DNA of 5,525 bases from Deltaproteobacteria bacterium. Its GTDB lineage: Bacteria; Desulfobacterota; Desulfobacteria; Desulfobacterales; JAUVGT01. Every line of letters begins with the position of its first letter. The first letter of the stretch is position 1. The position numbers and the translations under genes are program-made. This document shows positions 1-5,517 of the stretch, piece after piece. The stretch spans positions 1 to 5,525 of the forward strand of contig JAUVGT010000337.1 in NCBI GenBank assembly GCA_030593645.1. Reading direction: 5' to 3'. Below the pieces are notes generated by a model. The model was not told the DNA's origin and did no database searches. It saw only the letters and a list, made by a program, of their open reading frames with translations.

Positions 1-148
1 GGTTTCGTAAAAAGTCCGAAATAGACGGTTTCGTAAAAAGTTCAAATTCAAGGCGTGCAAATTTCGTAATCATGAAGCGTACTTATAGTACGTTGAATGA
101 TTGCGAAATGCAGCACAACGCAGAAGTTGGACTTTTTACGAGACCGTC
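1..148. repeat. Long palindromic MITE-like intergenic repeat, copy 1
   Basis: A non-coding element that folds on itself over almost its whole length. The terminal arms 24-43 and 129-148 are complementary at 18 of 20 positions. The centre is a perfect 6-bp stem CGTACT/AGTACG around TAT (78-92), and the flanks TCGTAATCAT and ATGATTGCGA pair outside it. The left end is doubled: GGTTTCGTAAAAAG starts at 1 and again at 27, a period of 26. Bases 44-148 match 3039-3143 at 102 of 105 positions. No reading frame of note lies inside. The left edge probably runs a few bases beyond the window. The small Cys-rich gene starts 47 bases after its right end. Terminal inverted repeats without a transposase suggest a non-autonomous transposon or a REP-like element; which one is inference. 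Confidence 0.88.
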
Positions 149-195
149 AATAACTGATATCTATAAAACCTATATCAACAAGAAGGGGGTACAAA

Positions 196-387
196 ATGTC
201 TAAACATAATTGCGAAACCTGCAGTTTCAGGGCAAAATATGATAAAAAACCAAAGTCCCTTTTAGGCAGGATATGGAGGTGGCATGCGGGATGGTGCCCG
301 GGATGGAAATCTTATATTACCTCGCTCCCTGAGGATGACCGGGCCGAATTGGCTGAAACGTACAATATGAAAAAGTATAAACACTAA
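196..387 (+). CDS. Small Cys/Trp-rich protein (63 aa) paired with a radical SAM enzyme; function unknown
   Basis: A short, probably soluble protein with no signal peptide or membrane segment. Its cysteines are C6, C9 and C34, and with H30 they form C-x2-C-x20-H-x3-C, a spacing that could bind zinc or ligate an Fe-S cluster. Four tryptophans (W27, W29, W33, W37) crowd around H30 and C34, in a GRIWRWHAGWCPGWK stretch that looks like the conserved heart of the protein. The C-terminal third is charged and probably helical, ending Lys/His-rich. A purine-rich ribosome site (AAGGGGG, 183-189) lies 6 bases before the ATG. The stop is 14 bases before the radical SAM start, so the two are almost certainly co-translated. 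It could be a modification substrate, a metal-binding partner or a small regulator. I do not recognise a named family. No strong promoter is visible between the repeat and the gene. Confidence 0.85.
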   Translation: MSKHNCETCSFRAKYDKKPKSLLGRIWRWHAGWCPGWKSYITSLPEDDRAELAETYNMKKYKH

Positions 388-401
388 AACCGGAGGACTT
401 T

Positions 402-1328
402 ATGCTGAACGGAATCCATTTTCTTTTGACCTATACCTGTATTTTTGAATGTGATCATTGTTTCTTATACAGCGGCCCTGGCGCAAAAGGAACATTTACA
501 CTTAAACAGGTCAACCGGGTTCTTGATGAAGCTGAAAATATCGGATCTGTGGAATCGATCTTTTTTGAAGGGGGTGAACCTTTTCTTTATTATCCTCTTC
601 TCCTTGAAAGCATCAAAACAGCAAGTTCAAAAGGCTTTTCAACCGGTATTGTTACCAATGGATATTGGGCTGAAACTGTGGAGGATGCGGTACTCTGGTT
701 GAAGCCATTCAGAGATATCGGGCTTTCATATCTCAGTATCAGTGATGATCCATTCCACTATGGTGAAAAAAAGAATAATCCTGCTAAAAATGCGATTACG
801 GCTGCTGAAACACTTAACATTGAGTCAAATTCGATATGTATTGATGAACCGACCGTTAGTGCACAAAATAACACCACCGATTCAAAGGGAGAACCGGTGA
901 TCGGCGGCGGCGCCAGATTCCGGGGCCGAGCTGTGGAAAAACTCATTTCGGGTCTCCCTCAAAAAGACTGGGAAAGCTTTACATCATGTCCTTATGAAGA
1001 ACTTAAAAATCCAAAAAGAGTTCACATCGATTCCTTTGGCAATGTCCATTTGTGCCAGGGATTAATCATCGGTAATTTTATGAAAACATCCCTTACAGAT
1101 ATCATCAGCTCTTTTAATCCCGATCAGCATCCCGTTGTCCGTGCCATAGTAAATGACGGCCCTGCCGGTGTGGTTAAACGTTTTGGTTTGGAACACGAAA
1201 AAGGATATGTGGATGAATGTCACATTTGCTATCAGGCGCGTCTGGCTTTAATCAGCAGATTTCCGGAATATCTTGGCCCGCGTCAGGTTTATGGATTAAG
1301 AGATGATTGTTTGGATTCAACTATTTAG
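402..1328 (+). CDS. Radical SAM enzyme with twitch/SPASM-like C-terminal cysteines
   Basis: A 308-residue radical SAM protein that should cleave S-adenosylmethionine to a 5'-deoxyadenosyl radical. The cluster motif C-x3-C-x2-C is C13, C17, C20, close to the N-terminus, followed by the SAM-binding GGEP motif (57-60), a TNGYW strand near 85-89 and an SISDDPFHY segment near 112-120. The C-terminal part has C196, then G213-x4-C218, then C273-x2-C276. This is the Gx4C...CxxC logic of an auxiliary [4Fe-4S] twitch or truncated SPASM domain, and it lacks the remaining SPASM cysteines. Such domains are common in enzymes that modify peptides or proteins, but the substrate here is unknown. There is no N-terminal peptide-recognition (PqqD-like) domain. 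GGAGG (392-396) sits 5 bases before the ATG, fixing the start. It shares a transcription unit with the 63-aa gene upstream and converges on the M23 peptidase gene. Confidence 0.93.
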   Translation: MLNGIHFLLTYTCIFECDHCFLYSGPGAKGTFTLKQVNRVLDEAENIGSVESIFFEGGEPFLYYPLLLESIKTASSKGFSTGIVTNGYWAETVEDAVLWLKPFRDIGLSYLSISDDPFHYGEKKNNPAKNAITAAETLNIESNSICIDEPTVSAQNNTTDSKGEPVIGGGARFRGRAVEKLISGLPQKDWESFTSCPYEELKNPKRVHIDSFGNVHLCQGLIIGNFMKTSLTDIISSFNPDQHPVVRAIVNDGPAGVVKRFGLEHEKGYVDECHICYQARLALISRFPEYLGPRQVYGLRDDCLDSTI

Positions 1329-1361
1329 GGAAGGAAAACCAGTAGGGGAATATATGGATAT

Positions 1362-1391
1362 TGCTGCAGCACTTTTGCAAATGCGGCAGCA
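1362..1391. other. Stem-loop between convergent genes
   Basis: TGCTGC (1362-1367) pairs with GCAGCA (1386-1391), and after one mismatch GCA (1369-1371) pairs with TGC (1382-1384), leaving a 10-base loop. It lies in the 86-base gap between the ends of the radical SAM gene and the M23 peptidase gene, where a bidirectional terminator would be expected. There is no U-tract on either side, so termination is only a guess. Confidence 0.35.
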
Positions 1392-1414
1392 CAAATCATT
1401 CTATAGAAAGGCTT

Positions 1415-2329
1415 TTAATCGAGTATGTATTTATCGGGATTCACCGGAATACCGTTTAGATGGACTTCGTAATGGCAATGAGGCCCGGTACTTCTGCCTG
1501 AATTACCGATCAAGGCAATTTTTTCTCCCCGTTTGACCTTATCACCGACTTTCTTTAAAAGCTTGCTGCAATGCGCATAACGGGTTACCATTCCATGCCC
1601 GTGGTCAATCATTAACACATTACCAAATCCGCCTTTAACACCATTAAATGACACAACACCGTCGGCCGTAGCAACAATAGGGGTTCCGATGCGATTAGCA
1701 AAATCAATGCCTTTATGAAATTCACGTTTTCCGAAAAATGGCGAGGTACGATATCCAAACCTTGATGTGGTCCATCCGACAGCTGGTCTTATGGCCGGTG
1801 TGGTAGCCAAAAGGCTCTGCTGATCCTGCATAAATTTGTATAGGGTCTGAAATCCCTCGACCTGGTTTAATGAGGCGTGTTTTAACTGTTCTTTCTGTTC
1901 GTGCATTTCCCGAAGAAGAACATTATGCTTCTGAGTCAAAGGAATATTCGTCTCAAGATCATCGGGTATTGAACCACCGATACCAAAAAGACTCTGTTCA
2001 TCCGGTTTTTCAATATTCGCAATGATTCGAATTTTCTTTTCGAAGTTATTTAATTCAACAAGTTTATTTTTCAGCGAAGTTATTTCTTCAGCAAATTTCT
2101 GGATCTGTTCACGCTGACCTTTGATCTCATTCACCTGGCTTGCGATTTTGTTAACCTGCCCGTCAATATTAAATGAATCTTTTTTCAGATTAAGATAATC
2201 GTAAACGAGAATAAAAAAGGAGATCAGGCAGACAACAAAAAAGATTTTCAAAAAAGCGGTTGAAATCGTAAGCTGTTTTATGGAAGATCCGGAATTGCTT
2301 AAAACAACGAGGGAGATTTTTTTTCGCAT
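1415..2329 (-). CDS. Membrane-anchored coiled-coil M23 (LytM-type) peptidoglycan endopeptidase
   Basis: A 304-residue zinc metallopeptidase predicted to cut peptide cross-links in peptidoglycan from the periplasmic face of the inner membrane. A short cytoplasmic N-terminus is followed by one hydrophobic anchor (about 24-46), then charged helical, coiled-coil-like segments (about 58-108 and 133-170), then the M23 domain (about 185-300). The catalytic set is complete: H205-x3-D209 and H286 as zinc ligands, with H253 (YAH) and H284 (HCH) as the catalytic histidines. It should therefore be an active enzyme rather than a degenerate EnvC/NlpD-type activator. The start is supported by the N-terminal sequence and by the upstream promoter, but the Shine-Dalgarno site is poor (AAGG about 10 bases before the ATG). 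It is monocistronic and convergent with the radical SAM gene; no functional link between the two is visible. Confidence 0.93.
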   Translation of the reverse strand: MRKKISLVVLSNSGSSIKQLTISTAFLKIFFVVCLISFFILVYDYLNLKKDSFNIDGQVNKIASQVNEIKGQREQIQKFAEEITSLKNKLVELNNFEKKIRIIANIEKPDEQSLFGIGGSIPDDLETNIPLTQKHNVLLREMHEQKEQLKHASLNQVEGFQTLYKFMQDQQSLLATTPAIRPAVGWTTSRFGYRTSPFFGKREFHKGIDFANRIGTPIVATADGVVSFNGVKGGFGNVLMIDHGHGMVTRYAHCSKLLKKVGDKVKRGEKIALIGNSGRSTGPHCHYEVHLNGIPVNPDKYILD

Positions 2330-2423
2330 AGTAAATAGACCTTATTCCTGTTTTTTTCTGAAAAAGTTAAAAATAATCCTTGTTATTTCAAAGCGTTAAG
2401 CTCTCACTCAAACACCATCTTTA

Positions 2424-2452
2424 ATAATACACTAAAATTACTCTTTTGTCAA
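2424..2452 (-). promoter_or_regulatory. Sigma-70-type promoter for the M23 peptidase gene
   Basis: On the minus strand a perfect -35 TTGACA (2447-2452) and a -10 TATTAT (2424-2429) are separated by exactly 17 bases. Transcription would start near 2417, giving a leader of about 88 bases before the peptidase ATG. It is the best promoter match in the window and is correctly placed and oriented. Confidence 0.75.
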
Positions 2453-2480
2453 CCATAGATGACTGATATTTAACGCAATA

Positions 2481-2507
2481 AACAAAAATCCCTGGTTGGC
2501 AAACCGG
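2481..2507 (-). terminator. Possible Rho-independent terminator, minus strand
   Basis: On the minus strand, CCGGTT (2507-2502) pairs with AACC (2497-2494) and, past a one-base bulge, GG (2492-2491), around a TGCC loop. It is followed by GATTTTTGTTT. The stem is short (6 bp with a bulge) but the T-tract is good. It would end any transcript coming from the 2742-2819 promoter region before the peptidase promoter. Confidence 0.35.
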
Positions 2508-2570
2508 TGCTGGTGATACGAATTAAATCCTTAATTGACATTATATTTCCCGGAAAAAAACATAACTGGC

Positions 2571-2584
2571 GGCATTCGAATGCC
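2571..2584. repeat. Perfect 14-bp palindrome GGCATTCGAATGCC
   Basis: The sequence equals its own reverse complement with no spacer, as expected of a site for a dimeric DNA-binding protein. A partial copy, TCGAATGC, recurs at 2661-2668. No gene start lies next to it, so an operator role is unproven. Confidence 0.45.
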
Positions 2585-2741
2585 TTCACATACAAGACAT
2601 TGTGGTTATACAGAAGTAAAGTCATACATGTAGTATAAATTGTTACTCCTGGTCAAAAAATCGAATGCGAAAACTCAAACTGCCGGGCCGTTATTATCAT
2701 ATTAATTAAAAAATTTCTTAAATTATATTCATGAAATAATT

Positions 2742-2773
2742 TTTGTTCTAGAACAAATTTATCCCTTTGTCAA
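2742..2773 (-). promoter_or_regulatory. Candidate promoter with a palindromic operator over its -10
   Basis: On the minus strand, TTGACA (2768-2773), a 17-base spacer and TAGAAC (2745-2750) form a plausible sigma-70 promoter with a perfect -35 and a 4/6 -10. The -10 lies inside a perfect 16-bp palindrome, TTTGTTCTAGAACAAA (2742-2757), in the right position for a repressor. A second match, TTGAAA-N18-TATAAA (2790-2819), lies just upstream on the same strand. The region is very AT-rich, so chance matches are a real risk, and no clear gene follows. Confidence 0.35.
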
Positions 2774-2982
2774 GGAAAAATATTCAACCTTTATAGATGT
2801 TTAATGACAAAATTTTCAAAACAGAGTACAAATAAATAGGTCAATGCAATTTTCGGACCATATCTTGGAATTACCAGTATGACTAATTTTACTTTTTTTA
2901 ATTACTTCTTCTTTGGTAAAACATCAGTACGGGGGAATCATTTTTTTTACTATATTACTATCATTTATTTAATTTCACAGGT

Positions 2983-3143
2983 GATGGTCTCGTAAAAAGT
3001 CCGAATTAGACGGTTTCGTAATCCGCCGTAGGCGGACCAAATTCAAGGCGTGCAAATTTTGTAATCATGAAGCGTACTTATAGTACGTTGAATGATTGCG
3101 AAAAGCAGCACAACGCAGAAGTTGGACTTTTTACGAAACCGTC
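2983..3143. repeat. Long palindromic MITE-like intergenic repeat, copy 2, with flanking direct repeats
   Basis: Second copy of the 1-148 element, in the same orientation. Its right 105 bases match copy 1 except at three positions, and its left end has the same 26-bp duplication (GGTCTCGTAAAAAG at 2986, GGTTTCGTA at 3012). The outer arms 2986-3002 and 3124-3140 pair at 16 of 17 positions, and the central CGTACT/AGTACG stem is at 3073-3087. TCACAGGTG occurs on both sides (2975-2983 and 3142-3150), which looks like a target-site duplication. The exact border is ambiguous because a few of these bases may belong to the terminal repeat, in which case the duplication is the 6 bp ACAGGT. No coding capacity is visible. 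Confidence 0.9.
3021..3037. repeat. Short GC-rich palindrome nested in repeat copy 2
   Basis: TCCGCC-GTA-GGCGGA (3022-3036) is a perfect 6-bp stem with a 3-base loop. It replaces the AAAAGTT found at this point in copy 1, so the inner left arm of copy 2 no longer pairs with the right end. The same TCCGCC...GGCGG theme appears at 5421-5442, suggesting a second small palindromic repeat family. Confidence 0.7.
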
Positions 3144-3179
3144 ACAGGTGGAATAACAGTAAAGTTATTCTACCTGTGA
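3142..3179. terminator. Stem-loop just after folD, possible terminator
   Basis: TCACAGGT (3142-3149) pairs with ACCTGTGA (3172-3179), and after one mismatch GAATAAC (3151-3157) pairs with GTTATTC (3164-3170), with a 6-base loop. This strong stem starts 8 bases beyond the folD stop, the usual place for a terminator. No U-tract follows on the minus strand, either as it stands or when the presumed element insertion is removed in silico. Its foot overlaps the right copy of the flanking direct repeat. Confidence 0.55.
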
Positions 3180-3187
3180 TTTACCTG

Positions 3188-4096
3188 CTATTGAATACCC
3201 AATTTGAATTTCAGTGATTTAAGTGTATTCCTCATTAACATGGTAATTGTCATTGGACCCACACCGCCGGGGACAGGAGTAATTGATCCGGCAATCTCTT
3301 TAGCCGCATCAAAATCTACATCTCCCTGTAGGATCGCGATTTTCTTCCCTGTTTTTTCACTTATTTTTTCACCCACACGATTGACTCCAACATCGATAAC
3401 ACATGACCCGGGCTTAATCCATTCCGGCTTTACCAGCCCCGGTACTCCCGCGGCGACAATCAGTATATCCGCTCGTTTACAATGTTCGGCAAGATCTTTT
3501 GTGCGTGTGTGCACAACAGTGACTGTTGAATTCGCGCCCGGGCCTTTCTGGAGCATCATATTTGCTATGGGTTTCCCGACGATATTGGACCTTCCAACCA
3601 CCACAACCTCCGCACCGCTGGTTTCCGTGCCTGATCGAACGATCATTTCCTGGATTCCCGCCGGTGTACATGGCGGAAACCTTACTTCATCGCCGCCGAT
3701 CATCAATCGCCCGACATTCACTGGATGAAAGCCGTCCACATCTTTATCCGGATCAATCGCATTTAATATTTTCTTTTCATCGATATGTTTTGGCAGCGGC
3801 AACTGTACAAGAATACCATTGATGGTGTCATCATTATTATATTTATCAATAAGCGCCAGCAAATCTTCTTCTGCAATATCTGCCGACGGGCTGTCCTGAA
3901 TTTCCTTGAACCCTACTCTATGAGCTGTTTTGATTTTCAGGGTAACGTATGAAATGGATGCAGGGTTTTCACCAACCAGGATTGTTACAAGTCCCGGGAC
4001 AACGCCATGTTTTTCCTTGATGTCTTTTACTTCTGCCGTAATTTCTTCCAGTATCTCTTCTCTGATCTCCGTGCCCTTGATCAACTTTGCCGTCAT
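3188..4096 (-). CDS. folD: Bifunctional methylenetetrahydrofolate dehydrogenase/methenyltetrahydrofolate cyclohydrolase
   Basis: FolD interconverts 5,10-methylene-, 5,10-methenyl- and 10-formyl-tetrahydrofolate in the cytoplasm, supplying one-carbon units for purines and formyl-methionine; in acetogens and many sulfate reducers the same steps serve the methyl branch of the Wood-Ljungdahl pathway. The 302 residues fit the family's usual 280-300. Key residues are in place: Y50 and K54 of the SYVTLK catalytic motif, Q98 in VQLPLP, D121 in KDVDGFHP, the PCTPAG motif (142-147), the dinucleotide-binding segment VVVVGRSNIVGKP (164-176), and the PGGVGPMTITML signature (276-287). The start is fixed by a strong AAAGGAGGT (4102-4110) with GGAGG 6 bases before the ATG. 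It lies 217 bp after argC on the same strand, with a possible promoter in the gap. A stem-loop and repeat copy 2 follow its stop. Confidence 0.97.
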   Translation of the reverse strand: MTAKLIKGTEIREEILEEITAEVKDIKEKHGVVPGLVTILVGENPASISYVTLKIKTAHRVGFKEIQDSPSADIAEEDLLALIDKYNNDDTINGILVQLPLPKHIDEKKILNAIDPDKDVDGFHPVNVGRLMIGGDEVRFPPCTPAGIQEMIVRSGTETSGAEVVVVGRSNIVGKPIANMMLQKGPGANSTVTVVHTRTKDLAEHCKRADILIVAAGVPGLVKPEWIKPGSCVIDVGVNRVGEKISEKTGKKIAILQGDVDFDAAKEIAGSITPVPGGVGPMTITMLMRNTLKSLKFKLGIQ

Positions 4097-4273
4097 GTTC
4101 GACCTCCTTTTATTGTGTAGTAAATTTCAGGGCTTTCCCGCAAATTAGTATCAATTAATCACGAAAACACCTATCCTGTCTGCATACATCCAGGGACATA
4201 AGGAAAGAAGAGTGATTTCGCGATAATGATTCTATTTTGCTCTGCCCGTTCAAGTCACATAATAATCCACCTA

Positions 4274-4302
4274 CATCTAATTCAATATCATTTTCATGTC
4301 AA
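4274..4302 (-). promoter_or_regulatory. Possible promoter for folD
   Basis: On the minus strand a perfect TTGACA (4297-4302) lies 17 bases before TAGATG (4274-4279), a weak -10. It begins 11 bases past the argC stop and would give folD a leader of about 170 bases. The gap length argues that folD does not depend only on read-through from argC. I could not identify a folate riboswitch in the leader by eye. Confidence 0.35.
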
Positions 4303-4313
4303 GACATCTTGCT

Positions 4314-5351
4314 CTATAGAGGGAAAGGCACATTCAGCAGACCGGCAGCTTCATCATATCCCATCATAATATTCATATTTTGAACCGCTTGACCGGCAGC
4401 CCCCTTTACAAGATTATCAATGACGGAAAGGAGGATCACACGGTTGGAACGGCTATCAAATTTTACGCCGATATCACAATAGTTTGTACCCCTTACAAAA
4501 AGAGTATCAGGGACTTTTCCCCTTGGAAGCAGACGTACAAATTTACTGTCTTGATAGTATTTTTTGAGACAGTTATGGATCTCTTCTTCATCCGCATTAT
4601 TAAAAGGACAAGTGTATATCGTGGTATACATACCCCGGGACATGGGCACAAGATGCGGTGTAAATGTGATATTAACAGGTAAATCCGCCGCTATACTGAG
4701 GGTCTCTTCCATTTCAGGATTATGCCGGTGCTCCGCGACTTTATATGCCTTGAAAGATTCGCTCACTTCACAAAAAATCGTGGACAGCAGGGGGGATCTG
4801 CCGGCCCCGCTGATACCGGATTTTGAATCCGCGATTAAAAGTTCCGGATCTACAAGCTTTTTTTCCAGTAAAGGGACCAGGGGTAACAGCACACTTGTGG
4901 GGTAACATCCTGGATTGCCAACCAGTTCCGCATTTTTTATTTTGTCTGCATTAATCTCCGATAAGCCGTACACCGCTTTTGCAAGCATATCTTTCGCGGT
5001 GTGAGGCTGGTAATGTTCCTCGTATTTAGAACCATTTTGGAACCTGAAATCAGCCGATAAATCGATCACCTTTTTACCCTTCCTGACAAGTCCGGGAATG
5101 ATTTCCATGGGGAGCTTATGCGGAAGTGCAGTGAATATGACATCTGTCAGATCACACATGCGGTCTTCGTCATATTTTTCGCATGTTAACTCAACCACGT
5201 TCCTCATCGCAGGGTAAATATCCGCGAAACGTTTTCCGGCGTAACTGCGTGAGGTAAGAATTTTCAGTTCAACTTCAGGGTGCCCTGTAATGATCCTCAC
5301 AAGCTCCGCACCCGCATACCCTGTTGCCCCCACAATGCCGATTCTAACCAT
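4314..5351 (-). CDS. argC: N-acetyl-gamma-glutamyl-phosphate reductase
   Basis: ArgC catalyses the NADPH-dependent reduction of N-acetyl-gamma-glutamyl phosphate to N-acetylglutamate semialdehyde, the third step of arginine biosynthesis, in the cytoplasm. At 345 residues it has the length of the type 1 enzyme. The N-terminus carries the Rossmann motif GIVGATGYAGAE (5-16). The catalytic cysteine is C149 in VGNPGCYPTS. KSGISGAGR (177-185), HRHNPE (208-213), the VPMSRGMY segment (235-242) and the C-terminal IDNLVKGAAGQAVQNMN (311-327) are all typical. The ATG is preceded 4 bases upstream by GGGGG (5356-5360), a G-rich but non-canonical ribosome site. A terminator-like hairpin stands about 30 bases upstream, so read-through or attenuation may control expression. 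The next gene upstream is outside the window. Confidence 0.97.
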   Translation of the reverse strand: MVRIGIVGATGYAGAELVRIITGHPEVELKILTSRSYAGKRFADIYPAMRNVVELTCEKYDEDRMCDLTDVIFTALPHKLPMEIIPGLVRKGKKVIDLSADFRFQNGSKYEEHYQPHTAKDMLAKAVYGLSEINADKIKNAELVGNPGCYPTSVLLPLVPLLEKKLVDPELLIADSKSGISGAGRSPLLSTIFCEVSESFKAYKVAEHRHNPEMEETLSIAADLPVNITFTPHLVPMSRGMYTTIYTCPFNNADEEEIHNCLKKYYQDSKFVRLLPRGKVPDTLFVRGTNYCDIGVKFDSRSNRVILLSVIDNLVKGAAGQAVQNMNIMMGYDEAAGLLNVPFPL

Positions 5352-5380
5352 ATTGCCCCCATTTTAAAAATACTTTACCG

Positions 5381-5410
5381 AAAATAAAAATCCGGGTCCA
5401 AAGGGCCCGG
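5381..5410 (-). terminator. Rho-independent terminator-like hairpin in the argC upstream region
   Basis: On the minus strand, CCGGGCCC (5410-5403) pairs with GGACCCGG (5399-5392) around a TTT loop, with one A-C mismatch (5405/5397), and is followed at once by ATTTTTATTTT. A GC-rich stem plus T-tract is the classic intrinsic terminator. It could end the upstream gene outside the window. It also lies within the likely argC leader, as only about 29 bases separate the T-tract from the argC ATG. Confidence 0.7.
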
Positions 5411-5420
5411 CTTTGACTTG

Positions 5421-5462
5421 TCCGCCATAGCTTTAGCGGCGGTGGGTCACCCCTCTAAGGGG
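5421..5462. repeat. Palindromic intergenic repeat and adjoining hairpin
   Basis: CCGCC (5422-5426) pairs with GGCGG (5438-5442) across an 11-base loop that itself holds GCT/AGC. Immediately after, CCCCT (5450-5454) pairs with AGGGG (5458-5462) around CTA. The first palindrome shares its TCCGCC head and GGCGG tail with the one nested in repeat copy 2 (3022-3036). No gene is visible here, and the region lies upstream of the argC hairpin. Confidence 0.5.
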
Positions 5463-5471
5463 ATTTAACAA

Positions 5472-5517
5472 GTGCCTAAAGTGCGCTAAAGTGACTAAAA
5501 TGCCTAAAGTTAATGAA
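5472..5517. repeat. Short tandem array of 9-10 bp units (GTGCCTAAA-like)
   Basis: The units are GTGCCTAAA (5472-5480), GTGCGCTAAA (5481-5490), GTGACTAAA (5491-5499), ATGCCTAAA (5500-5508) and a degenerate GTTAATGAA (5509-5517). The spacing is close to one helical turn. GGATTTAAC before the array (5461-5469) and GTTAATGAATCC at its end (5509-5520) are imperfect inverted repeats, so the array looks bounded. It lies upstream of argC; whether it regulates or is a dispersed repeat cannot be told from one copy. Confidence 0.6.

Larger units (their letters stand above)
2330..2982. other. AT-rich intergenic region without a convincing gene
   Basis: About 650 bases lie between the M23 peptidase start and repeat copy 2. 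The region contains the peptidase promoter, two perfect palindromes (2571-2584 and 2742-2757), a candidate minus-strand promoter pair and a terminator-like hairpin (2481-2507), as well as long T runs near 2888 and 2941. The longest minus-strand frame I found starting with ATG is 51 codons (2470-2625). It has no ribosome site at a usable distance (the nearest AGGAG is about 19 bases upstream), it runs through the terminator-like hairpin, and I do not recognise its product. The plus strand shows nothing gene-like. Confidence 0.6.

Noticed and set aside
149..195. TATAAA at 162-167 as the -10 of a promoter for the small Cys/Trp gene
   Set aside because: No acceptable -35 lies 16-18 bases upstream; that position falls in the end of repeat copy 1. 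The promoter may be upstream of the window or of a non-sigma-70 type.
1303..1536. 77-codon plus-strand frame overlapping the ends of the radical SAM and M23 genes
   Set aside because: Most of its length is antisense to the well-supported M23 gene or overlaps the end of the radical SAM gene in another frame; it has no ribosome site. I considered it as a frameshifted tail of the radical SAM enzyme, but that protein already has its complete cysteine set.
1..3143. The two repeats as a CRISPR array or as phage attachment sites
   Set aside because: There are only two copies about 3 kb apart, each about 150 bp and self-complementary, with no regular spacers, cas genes, integrase or tRNA gene.
3204..3728. 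174-codon plus-strand frame across folD
   Set aside because: It is antisense to folD, which carries every family motif; the long open frame is a by-product of folD codon use.
4097..4273. Folate-responsive riboswitch or leader peptide before folD
   Set aside because: I could not identify a known THF riboswitch core by eye, and the 14-codon frame found in the leader has no ribosome site or run of informative codons.
4380..4905. Two plus-strand frames of 100 and 113 codons across argC
   Set aside because: They are antisense to argC, overlap each other, and lack ribosome sites or recognisable sequence.
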